From: Acidobacteriaceae bacterium
GTDB lineage: Bacteria > Acidobacteriota > Terriglobia > Terriglobales > Acidobacteriaceae
Direction: 5' to 3'
Assembly: GCA_003133425.1 (NCBI GenBank)
Contig: PKXI01000317.1
Span: 1 to 38,843 of the forward strand
DNA: 38,843 nucleotides
The notes under the pieces were generated by a model. It was given only the letters and a program-made list of their open reading frames with translations, was not told the DNA's origin and did not search any database. Shown in pieces: positions 32,179 to 38,843 of this stretch. Position numbers and translations under genes: made by a program. The number at the start of each line of letters is the position of its first letter. The stretch's first letter is position 1.

Positions 32179-33726
32179 ATGGAATTTCAACGTTCCTCCG
32201 GAGTTCTGCTCCACGTAAGCTCGCTGCCTTCGTATGGGGGCATCGGTGATCTTGGTCCAGCCGCGCATGAATTTGTCGCCTTCCTCGCTGCTGCCAAACA
32301 GCATGTATGGCAGGTTCTCCCACTCGGTCCCACCGGCTACGGCAACTCGCCCTACGCGGCGTCGTCGGCATTCGCCGGAAATCCGTATCTCATCAGCCTT
32401 GAATTCCTCTCCGATTGGGGCTGGATCGGCGGAGAGCGCATCTCCGGCCTCGCTGGCCGCACTGGCAACGTCGATTTCCAAGAAGTGGAAGACCGCAAGC
32501 TCCCGCTGCTGTACGAAGCTGCCGGCAACTTTCTCGATCGCGGCCCGCACGAGCCGAAGCTTGCCGATCAGTGGAAGAAGTTTCAGGAGTTTTGCCGCGC
32601 GCAAGCCGGATGGCTAACCGACTACGCCCTCTACGCCGAGTTGCGCCGCCAGCAAAAGACCGGCGCATGGACTGCATGGCCCGAGCCTCTGCGTCGCCGC
32701 CAGCCGCGCGCACTCGCCAAGGTTGCCGCCGCGTCAGGCCGCGCGCTCGCCCAGGAGCAGGCGCTGCAATTCGCATTTTCCGTTCAGTGGGAACAGCTCC
32801 GCGAAGCAGCAGCGAAAAATGAGATTCGCATCCTCGGCGACGTCGCCATCTTCGTCAACATGGATTCAGCCGACGTCTGGGTACACCCTGAGCTCTTCGA
32901 ACTCGACGATGAACTTCAGCCCATCCGCATCGCTGGCGTACCGCCCGACTACTTCTCGCCCACCGGCCAGCGCTGGGGCAATCCGCTTTACCGCTGGGAT
33001 GTTCTCGCCGAGCAGGGATTCGGCTGGTGGATCGACCGCATCCGCCGCTCGTGCCAGCTTTACGACATCGTCCGACTCGACCACTTCCGCGGCTTCGAAG
33101 CCTATTGGGCCATCCCCGCCGATGAGGAAACCGCTGTCAACGGCGAGTGGATCAAGGCGCCGGGCCTCGAACTTTTCCGCGCTCTTGAAGCCGCGCTCGG
33201 TCCGCTCCCGCTGGTTGCAGAAGACCTGGGCCTCATCACTCCGGAAGTCGATGAGCTGCGCCTCGAACTCGGCCTGCCCGGCATGAAGGTGCTGCAATTC
33301 GGCTTCAGCAGCAAGGGCGCGCACACGCATCTGCCTCACCGCTTCACGCCTGCGACCGTGGCCTACACGGGCACTCACGACAACGACACAACGAGGGGCT
33401 GGTGGCATACGGCTGCCAAAGCAGAACACGCCGCGCTCGAAGCCTATGCGGGCCCGGTTGGCGATAATCCAGTATGGCCGCTCATCCGCGCCACCCAGTC
33501 AAGCGTCGCGCAGATGGCCGTGGTTCCCGCGCAGGACTTGCTTGAGTTAGGCTCTGAAGCCCGCATGAACACACCCGCCGTGCCCGCGGGCAACTGGAGC
33601 TGGCGCGCACCCGAATCATGCTGGACACCGGAACTGGCGGCTCGCCTCGCCGACCTCGCCGAAGTCACCGACCGTGACAACGACCCACTCGGCGAACCGG
33701 AACAAGAGCCGGCCAGCAAAGAATAG
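32179..33726 (+). CDS. malQ: 4-alpha-glucanotransferase (GH77)
   Basis: MalQ (amylomaltase, EC 2.4.1.25) transfers alpha-1,4-glucan segments between maltodextrins or glycogen chains in the cytosol. The 515-residue protein starts at the ATG at 32179 (MEFQRSSGVLLHVSSLPS); the in-frame upstream part is not protein-like. It has the compact bacterial length. Family motifs are VLPLGPTGYGNSPYA, GVPPDYFSPTGQRWGNPLY, DIVRLDHFRGF with the nucleophile Asp301, LVAEDLG with the acid/base Glu348, and GTHDNDT with Asp401. Divergent from the GH2 gene. With the other sugar enzymes in the window it points to use and storage of polysaccharides. Confidence 0.96.
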   Translation: MEFQRSSGVLLHVSSLPSYGGIGDLGPAAHEFVAFLAAAKQHVWQVLPLGPTGYGNSPYAASSAFAGNPYLISLEFLSDWGWIGGERISGLAGRTGNVDFQEVEDRKLPLLYEAAGNFLDRGPHEPKLADQWKKFQEFCRAQAGWLTDYALYAELRRQQKTGAWTAWPEPLRRRQPRALAKVAAASGRALAQEQALQFAFSVQWEQLREAAAKNEIRILGDVAIFVNMDSADVWVHPELFELDDELQPIRIAGVPPDYFSPTGQRWGNPLYRWDVLAEQGFGWWIDRIRRSCQLYDIVRLDHFRGFEAYWAIPADEETAVNGEWIKAPGLELFRALEAALGPLPLVAEDLGLITPEVDELRLELGLPGMKVLQFGFSSKGAHTHLPHRFTPATVAYTGTHDNDTTRGWWHTAAKAEHAALEAYAGPVGDNPVWPLIRATQSSVAQMAVVPAQDLLELGSEARMNTPAVPAGNWSWRAPESCWTPELAARLADLAEVTDRDNDPLGEPEQEPASKE

Positions 33727-33738
33727 AGAGCCTTGGAG

Positions 33739-35394
33739 TTACTGCGCCGCCATCTGGCCCGAAGACACGACGCTCTTCGCATGCGCAAACTCGGGCCGCG
33801 CGGATTGCGCGCCGTTATCGGTCGATTTAAGCAGCGCTGCAAAATACTGCTGCGCCTTTGCCTTGTCGTCGGCCGCTTCCGCCGCAACTCCGGCATGGTA
33901 GAGGCCGTTAAGCCGGTTGGGACTCAGCTTCAGCGCGGCCTCATATTCCGCGAGCGCCTGCTGCGGCTGCTTGAACTCGAGCAGCATATCGGCCAGCATC
34001 TCACGCGCAGGAATATCCACTTCGCCCTGGCCAACTTTGTCCTGCAAATCGGCAGCGGCGCGCATATTTTTCAAGGCGTCGTCCTGTTTTCCCTCGGCGA
34101 AAGCTACCCAGCCCAATACCTCTTCGCGCTCGATCTTCGCGCCGGTATCGTCGGCCATATATGCGTCCTTGCCTTTCCTGACCTCGTCGATCAGGGTGTC
34201 GTAGCGGGCGAGATCGGCGCGCGCATTTTCCGCCTGATGCAGATGCCCATGAGCGATTACGCGCGCCCACACTGCGAGTGTCGCGACCACGGGAGGGGAA
34301 CCATCCGGTGGTTCAAGCGCCGCCGCCGCCTTCCAGTCCCGCATCTCCAGCGCGTAGAAAACCGCAAACTTGCTGCGATAGTACGGAACCATACCCTGCA
34401 TGCGATGAGTAGTCATCTTCGGCATCGCGGCAATCTGGTCCAGCACTGTCGTTGTCTGGTCCAGGACCCATTTCGCACGCTCATCCTGGCCGCTTTGCAG
34501 ATACGCATAGAGCAGGAAGTCGTAGGCGTGGGGCTCGTCCATCAAACCGCTTCCATATTTTGCCTGCGCTGCTTTTGCTGCGGCCACCGAGCCGAGATTT
34601 GCTTCAATGTCCTGCGGCCACATGCCCAGCCGCGCATAGATGTGCCCCGGCATGTGGTAAGCGTGCGCGCCCGATGGCGCAATCTCGCCGTAGTGGTTGG
34701 AGGCAGCCAGCGCCTTGGCCGCCATTGCCGGGTTGTCGCAGGAGTGAATGGTGTAATGAACCAGGCCGGGATGGTCGGGATACTTGGCGAACAGCGGAGT
34801 CAGCACCGCCATGGCTTTGTGTTCAGCACTCAGGCTGGTGTCGCCTGTGGGCTCCGCAGCTAGCAGCGACAACGCATAAAACGCGCCCGCATCGATATCG
34901 TCAGGATACTGGCCGTAGAGTTTGCCCATCGCATCGGAGTAGGCCTGCACGCGCTCAGGAAATTCCTGCTTGCCGGGGCGGTAAAAATCGCTCAACGCGG
35001 CGATGTAAGCGCGTTCCCGAGCAGTCTTTGCCAGCGGCGACTGCGCCTTCTGAATCTCTGCCCACCCTTGAGCGATGGTGCTCTCGCTCGGCCGGTCCCA
35101 AATCTGATGGAAGTAGCTCATGGCCGCTCCCCAGTGCGCCATGGCGCAGCCTGGGTCGGCCTTGGCAACCTCCTCGAACTGCCGGTCGGCCTCCTCGTAC
35201 CAGAAGTCATGCAGCAGCGCGACACCTCGGTTGAACGGCGCTTGTACATCGGCCGCGCACGAAACTGAAAACGACACGGTACCAAGTCGCTCTGGCGCGG
35301 CGACGGTACCAGGCTGGGCCGGATGGTCCATTGCCATCTGGGCGAAAAGGGGCAGGGAAGATAGGGCGAGCAGGGGAAGCAGGAGTATCTTCAT
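33739..35394 (-). CDS. Exported TPR-repeat protein
   Basis: A 551-residue exported protein. The signal peptide (MKILLLPLLALSSLPLFA) is followed by helical tetratricopeptide-like repeats. The clearest are near residues 55-110 (ALLHDFWYEEADRQFEEVAKADPGCAMAHWGAAMSYFH), 470-545 and the last TPR (EYEAALKLSPNRLNGLYHAG, A-DDKAKAQQYFAALL). The central part has two His-rich stretches, GLVHYTIHSCDNP and SGAHAYHMPGHIYARLG, which suggest metal binding. It converges closely with malQ (12 bases between stops). No ribosome site precedes the ATG; TATAAT lies 8 nt upstream. Divergent from an ABC ATPase gene. Function unknown. Confidence 0.82.
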   Translation of the reverse strand: MKILLLPLLALSSLPLFAQMAMDHPAQPGTVAAPERLGTVSFSVSCAADVQAPFNRGVALLHDFWYEEADRQFEEVAKADPGCAMAHWGAAMSYFHQIWDRPSESTIAQGWAEIQKAQSPLAKTARERAYIAALSDFYRPGKQEFPERVQAYSDAMGKLYGQYPDDIDAGAFYALSLLAAEPTGDTSLSAEHKAMAVLTPLFAKYPDHPGLVHYTIHSCDNPAMAAKALAASNHYGEIAPSGAHAYHMPGHIYARLGMWPQDIEANLGSVAAAKAAQAKYGSGLMDEPHAYDFLLYAYLQSGQDERAKWVLDQTTTVLDQIAAMPKMTTHRMQGMVPYYRSKFAVFYALEMRDWKAAAALEPPDGSPPVVATLAVWARVIAHGHLHQAENARADLARYDTLIDEVRKGKDAYMADDTGAKIEREEVLGWVAFAEGKQDDALKNMRAAADLQDKVGQGEVDIPAREMLADMLLEFKQPQQALAEYEAALKLSPNRLNGLYHAGVAAEAADDKAKAQQYFAALLKSTDNGAQSARPEFAHAKSVVSSGQMAAQ

Positions 35395-35402
35395 AGCGTT
35401 CG

Positions 35403-35408
35403 ATTATA
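35403..35408 (-). promoter_or_regulatory. -10 TATAAT 8 nt before TPR gene start
   Basis: On the minus strand a consensus TATAAT is followed by eight bases and the ATG at 35394. With no ribosome site and no -35 of note, a leaderless transcript is the simplest reading. Confidence 0.5.
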
Positions 35409-35521
35409 GGATGAGCGAATATGCGCTGAGCCAGCTTCTTTGCAAACCAGCCATGGAAATTTCCAATCTTCCTTTCACCGTCCCGCCGGCACGCCCGCTT
35501 TGTTCCAGGGCGGAACCTTGC

Positions 35522-35527
35522 TATCCT
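35522..35527 (+). promoter_or_regulatory. -10-like TATCCT 8 nt before ABC ATPase start
   Basis: TATCCT is followed by eight bases and the ATG at 35536. The interval has no Shine-Dalgarno. Confidence 0.4.
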
Positions 35528-35535
35528 TGCCCCAC

Positions 35536-36336
35536 ATGGGAATCGCTGCGATTCAAACCCACGGCCTTACTCGACGCTTCGGCGAACTCACTGCCGTGGT
35601 CGATGTGACGTTCAGCGTAGCTCCGGGGCAGTTCTTCGGATTTCTGGGGCCGAACGGGGCGGGCAAATCCACCACTATCAAGATGCTTACCGGTTTGCTC
35701 GAGCCGAGCGCGGGCACCATTGAGATTCTCGGCAAGCCATTCAGCGCTTCGGCGCTCGACCTCAAGCGCCAGATCGGCGTAGTGCCCGAAGGCATGGCAC
35801 TCTTCGGCCGCCTCACCGCGCCCGAGTATCTCCGCTTTGTCGGCCGCATGTATGGACTGGACCGCGAGACCACCAATCAACGCGCGCAAGAGCTTTTAGA
35901 GTTCATGCAGCTTGCCAACGAGACCCGCAAGCTCGTTACTGACTTCTCTCACGGCATGCAGAAAAAACTCGCATTGGCCGCAGCCGTAATTCACGGGCCC
36001 AGGGTACTGTTTCTCGATGAGCCTTTCGAGGGCGTCGACGCCATCGCCGCCGGAATGCTCAAGACCATGCTGCAAGGCATGATCAACCGCGGCGCAACCA
36101 TCTTCCTCACCACTCATGTGTTGGAAATCGTCGAGCGGCTGTGCAGCCACGTTGCCATCATCCACCAGGGCCGCCTTGTCGCCAACGGGCCGCTGGAGGA
36201 ACTGCGCGCGGGCGTCGCCTCCACGCTGCCCGGCGCACAAAGCGCTCAACGGCTCACGCTCGAAGAAATCTTTCTCTCCATCGTGGGCGCGGGCGACCAG
36301 CAGGATCTCTCGCAGGAACTGTCATGGCTCGCATGA
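35536..36336 (+). CDS. ABC transporter ATP-binding protein
   Basis: The cytosolic ATPase of an ABC-2-type exporter, 266 residues. The start at 35536 gives a normal N-terminus (MGIAAIQTHGLTRRFG); the frame is open further upstream to 35440 but that part is not typical. Motifs: Walker A GPNGAGKST (38-46), signature FSHGMQ (137-142, in place of LSGGQ), Walker B LFLDEP (158-163) and the H-loop in TTHVLEIVE. The Q-loop position reads VPE instead of containing Gln. The FSHGM signature and VPE are seen in the exporter-type (CcmA/DrrA-like) subgroup, so it is probably active. The stop overlaps the permease gene, which begins 13 bases before it. The cargo is unknown. Confidence 0.93.
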   Translation: MGIAAIQTHGLTRRFGELTAVVDVTFSVAPGQFFGFLGPNGAGKSTTIKMLTGLLEPSAGTIEILGKPFSASALDLKRQIGVVPEGMALFGRLTAPEYLRFVGRMYGLDRETTNQRAQELLEFMQLANETRKLVTDFSHGMQKKLALAAAVIHGPRVLFLDEPFEGVDAIAAGMLKTMLQGMINRGATIFLTTHVLEIVERLCSHVAIIHQGRLVANGPLEELRAGVASTLPGAQSAQRLTLEEIFLSIVGAGDQQDLSQELSWLA

Positions 36337-38102
36337 ACGGGGCTCGCATAGACGATGCTGGTATGAACGGCACAGAACGGGCCATCGCCACTGGCGGCGG
36401 TTTGCTCAGCCCCCTGGCTCGTTCGCAGTATGCGGCGCTCGCCCGCCTGCGCTGGTGCGTCTTCGTCAATGGGCTGCGCTCCAAACTTGGCGCATTCGAG
36501 TTGGGCGCGCGCGCCGTTGCCTATGTGCTGTACGGCGTGATGGGGCTGGGTCTTGGTGCCGGCGCGGGGGCCATTGCCTACTCGCTCGCCTCCAGCCAAA
36601 ATTGGCAATACTCTCCCATCGTCTTCTGGGTGGTGTGCCTCATCTGGCAGGTCGTTCCCATCATGCTCGCCTCCTTCCAGGAGCAGTTCGATCTGAGCAG
36701 CCTGCTGCGCTTTCCTGTCGGCTTCCGCTCATTCTTCCTGCTCTACGTAGTCTTCGGTCTCTCAGACGTGTCCACAATCATCGGCGGCCTCTGCTGCTTC
36801 GGCATTCTTGCCGGAGTCACTGCGGCTCGTCCCGACCTGTTTGTCTGGACCGCGCTGATTCTCGCCATCTTTGCGGCCTTCAACATCCTGATGGTCCGCG
36901 CTGTCTTCGCATGGATTGACCGCTGGCTCTCGCAGCGCAAGACGCGCGAAATTCTTGGCGCAATTTTCATGGTGGTTATTCTGAGCATGCAGCTGATGAA
37001 CCCGGCTGTGTGGCAGCACGGGCATCGCACTTCAGGGAAACGCCAGCAACAGCAGCAAATACAACAAATGCTTGCCTCGCCGTGGCTCAAGACCGCCAAC
37101 GAAGTGCAAAGTTGGCTTCCACCTGGGCTGGCGGGAGTTGCGCTGCAACAAGCCGCGAACCAGCAACCAGCGCGAGCTTTGGGATCACTCGGCGTGCTCG
37201 GGCTTTTCGTGGTGGCTGCCGGCAGCTTGCTCGGTCTGCGCCTTCGCGCCGAATTCCGTGGCGAAAATCTGGGCGCGGCTCCCGCACTCAAGAAGACAGC
37301 CACAGGCTCGGCGAAAGCTATTCCAGTCCGCGAAAAAAACGCGGAACGCGAAGGCGATTGGAGATTCGGCGGCTCAGGCCCCATTGCCGCGATCATTGAA
37401 AAAGAAATCCGCAGCCTCTTCCGCACCCTTCCGTTGCTCTACGCCGTGGGTGCGCCCCTGGTGCTGGTCCTGGTCATCTCCGGCAGCTTCATCAGGGGCG
37501 CTTCGCGCGGACCTGCGCCATTGGTGGCATTCCCGCTCTGCGTTTTCTTCGCGCAGATAGGCTTCAGGATGTTGTTCTCAAATAACCTGGGTACTGAAGG
37601 AGCGGGAATTCAACTCTACTTTCTTTCACCCACGCCCATGCGCACCGTGATGCTGGCCAAGAACCTGCTTCACTCCGCCGTGTTCGCTGTCGCGTTGGTG
37701 ATCGCGGGCCTGCTGGCAACGCTGCGCCTGGGCGAGCCCAGCGCGGTTGTAGTAGCAGCCACGATTGCATGGCTTCTTTTTGTTCTGCCGTGCAATCTTG
37801 CCGTAGGAAACATCTTCTCGCTCACGATGCCCTATCGCATAAATCCGGGCCGTATCTCCCGCCAGCGCGGATCGCAGGCCAGCACCCTGCTCAGCCTGTT
37901 GTTGCAAGTCGGTATGCTCGCTGTAGGCGCGCTGGTCTTTGAACTCTGTTCGATCGGCGGCATGATGTGGCTGACCGTCCCGATCTTCCTCGCGCTCACC
38001 GCTGTCGCTGTGTTTGTCTGGCTGCGCATCCTGGGCAACTCCGACGACATCGCCAGCCAGCACAAGGATTTGCTCATCGCAACTCTGATGAAGGCAGATT
38101 GA
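36324..38102 (+). CDS. ABC-2-type transporter permease
   Basis: A 592-residue integral membrane protein with about ten to twelve hydrophobic segments, encoded with the preceding ATPase. The start at 36324 follows AGGA at good spacing; an ATG at 36333 that forms an ATGA overlap with the ATPase stop is an alternative. N-terminal segments (GARAVAYVLYGVMGLGL, VFWVVCLIWQVVPIMLAS, LYVVFGLSDVSTIIGGLCCFG) are separated from a second set (LLYAVGAPLVLVLVISGSFI, LLHSAVFAVALVIAGLLATL, AVVVAATIAWLLFVLPCNLAVG) by a soluble loop with a Gln-run (near residue 240) and an Arg/Glu-rich section. It looks like two halves of a permease in one chain. A heptamer array starts at its stop codon. Substrate unknown. Confidence 0.88.
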   Translation: MARMNGARIDDAGMNGTERAIATGGGLLSPLARSQYAALARLRWCVFVNGLRSKLGAFELGARAVAYVLYGVMGLGLGAGAGAIAYSLASSQNWQYSPIVFWVVCLIWQVVPIMLASFQEQFDLSSLLRFPVGFRSFFLLYVVFGLSDVSTIIGGLCCFGILAGVTAARPDLFVWTALILAIFAAFNILMVRAVFAWIDRWLSQRKTREILGAIFMVVILSMQLMNPAVWQHGHRTSGKRQQQQQIQQMLASPWLKTANEVQSWLPPGLAGVALQQAANQQPARALGSLGVLGLFVVAAGSLLGLRLRAEFRGENLGAAPALKKTATGSAKAIPVREKNAEREGDWRFGGSGPIAAIIEKEIRSLFRTLPLLYAVGAPLVLVLVISGSFIRGASRGPAPLVAFPLCVFFAQIGFRMLFSNNLGTEGAGIQLYFLSPTPMRTVMLAKNLLHSAVFAVALVIAGLLATLRLGEPSAVVVAATIAWLLFVLPCNLAVGNIFSLTMPYRINPGRISRQRGSQASTLLSLLLQVGMLAVGALVFELCSIGGMMWLTVPIFLALTAVAVFVWLRILGNSDDIASQHKDLLIATLMKAD

Positions 38103-38141
38103 ATAGGGATCAGGGTTCAGGGAACAGAGGGCAGAAATCAG
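38100..38141 (+). repeat. Heptanucleotide array behind ABC permease gene
   Basis: Six contiguous 7-nt units begin at the TGA stop codon itself (first unit TGAATAG), then GGATCAG, GGTTCAG, GGAACAG, and two decayed units. The unit type matches the arrays behind pyrH and behind lipoprotein 1. Confidence 0.65.
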
Positions 38142-38224
38142 AGGGTCCGGGTGCAGAACAGGTGCCCCACCTGCAGCTTCGGCCCATATTGGAACGCGCT
38201 CGTCAACAATCGCGGGTTTCGGTA

Positions 38225-38254
38225 TTGCGGGTTCCGCAACCACATTCCTATAAT
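38225..38254 (+). promoter_or_regulatory. Promoter of small exported protein gene
   Basis: TTGCGG (38225-38230) is separated by 18 bases from a consensus TATAAT (38249-38254), which lies 30 bases before the ATG. The gene also has a GAAGGT ribosome site, so this is a conventional leadered promoter. Confidence 0.5.
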
Positions 38255-38284
38255 GTCTTCAAATCTCAAGTTGAAGGTCATTCG

Positions 38285-38752
38285 ATGATCCGCTTTTGCA
38301 GGGTGTTCTTGCGCGTAATGATCCTCCTGCTGATCTGGACGGCGACAGGTCGAGCTTCCGCCCAGAAGACGCCGCAGACAATCCAGGAGGGAGCGGGCTG
38401 GGACCATTTCATAGTGGGCGCTAGCATGAATTCCCTGATTGATGCCCTCGGCTTTCCCGACAAGTCTTCATACGGTCGTTTGATGCGGTGGGACAAGGCG
38501 GGTCTCAATTGTCTGTTGAACGAAAAAGACGAGGCAATCGAACTGCGCTTCGAGAAACGCTTCAAAGGCGTGACTGGGAGCGGTGTAAAGTTCGGCATGT
38601 CGGCCGACAATGTCCGCAAGATCTACGGCGATGCCGGAAAGATGGAGTGGCGCGGCGGCGGCATGAAGCTGATCTGGCCTTCCCGGGGCATCCTGATCTG
38701 GTTTCACGACAATGCCGTTTATCAGATTGTGATTTTCAGGCCGCAGATGTAG
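38285..38752 (+). CDS. Small exported protein of unknown function
   Basis: A 155-residue protein with a signal peptide (MIRFCRVFLRVMILLLIW, ending ASAQ). GAAGGT precedes the ATG at 38285. The mature part is a compact alpha/beta domain: WDHFIVGASMNSLIDALGFP, LMRWDKAGLNCLLNEKDEAIELRFEKRF, GVKFGMSADNVRKIYGDAGK and GILIWFHDNAVYQIVIFRPQ. The two (G)-x-(S/F)G(A/M)-x-x-x-(V/L)-x-x-x-(L/Y)G motifs resemble the repeats of small BLIP/SmpA-like periplasmic domains, a similarity of pattern only. Preceded by a good promoter. Beyond the stop, 38753-38843 holds nothing I can identify. Confidence 0.78.
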   Translation: MIRFCRVFLRVMILLLIWTATGRASAQKTPQTIQEGAGWDHFIVGASMNSLIDALGFPDKSSYGRLMRWDKAGLNCLLNEKDEAIELRFEKRFKGVTGSGVKFGMSADNVRKIYGDAGKMEWRGGGMKLIWPSRGILIWFHDNAVYQIVIFRPQM

Positions 38753-38843
38753 AACACGATCTCGCAATGCGATCGGTAGTTACCGAGGCAGTCAGTGCCG
38801 GGTCATTTTTAACCGAGTGTCCCCTAGTATTACAACGTTAAGT

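Noticed and set aside
35440..35535. Upstream extension of the ABC ATPase by 32 residues
   Set aside because: The extra part is not conserved-looking and has no ribosome site; the ATG at 35536 starts a typical ABC N-terminus.

Overview
The window reads as a piece of a Gram-negative, free-living heterotroph's chromosome, most likely Acidobacteriota (Terriglobia/Acidobacteriaceae-like). This is inferred from moderately high GC, many Sec-exported and lipobox proteins, a beta-barrel outer-membrane protein, extracellular sugar enzymes, BON and DUF421 proteins, and a tandem family of beta-propeller lipoproteins. No rRNA, tRNA, phage, transposase, CRISPR or recognisable defence cassette was found.

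Layout. 1-5.0 kb: rnhB (cut by the left edge) and rplS on the minus strand, a DinB-like protein, a secreted protein with an internal duplication, dapD preceded by a 117-bp MITE-like inverted-repeat element, a hypothetical protein, and pyrH without its usual rpsB/tsf/frr neighbours. 5.1-14.2 kb: a membrane acyltransferase, a secreted two-domain protein of unknown function, three tandem beta-propeller lipoproteins (lipobox Cys at residue 26 in all three) and an M13 metallopeptidase. 14.6-19.1 kb: a small DUF3303-like protein, a secreted amidohydrolase whose Shine-Dalgarno site lies in a perfect 12-bp inverted repeat, a CE8 pectinesterase, and guaA behind REP-like palindromes. 19.2-27 kb: an exported protein possibly related to the BON-protein C-terminus, a DUF421 protein, the translationally coupled pair manA-HD, an outer-membrane beta-barrel, an AhpD-like protein with a suspicious N-terminus, a BON-domain protein with a Pro/Gln/Tyr-rich linker, and a stand-alone tandem Clp_N protein. 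27-38.8 kb: a PpiD-like chaperone, a GH2 glycosidase divergent from malQ, an exported TPR protein divergent from an ABC ATPase/permease pair, and a small exported protein.

Biologically this is housekeeping (translation, RNA/DNA hybrid removal, lysine/cell wall, nucleotides) mixed with envelope biogenesis and polysaccharide use (pectinesterase, GH2, malQ, manA). No single large new system stands out. The most interesting signals are small-scale. (1) Six genes without a convincing Shine-Dalgarno have a TANNNT hexamer 6-9 nt before the start codon, and two more have GANNNT; this is what leaderless -10-only promoters look like. (2) Degenerate heptanucleotide arrays of the KGAWCAG type begin at or beside stop codons at three loci. 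(3) A 117-bp inverted-repeat element sits next to the dapD promoter. (4) A hairpin could hide the ribosome site of the amidohydrolase gene.
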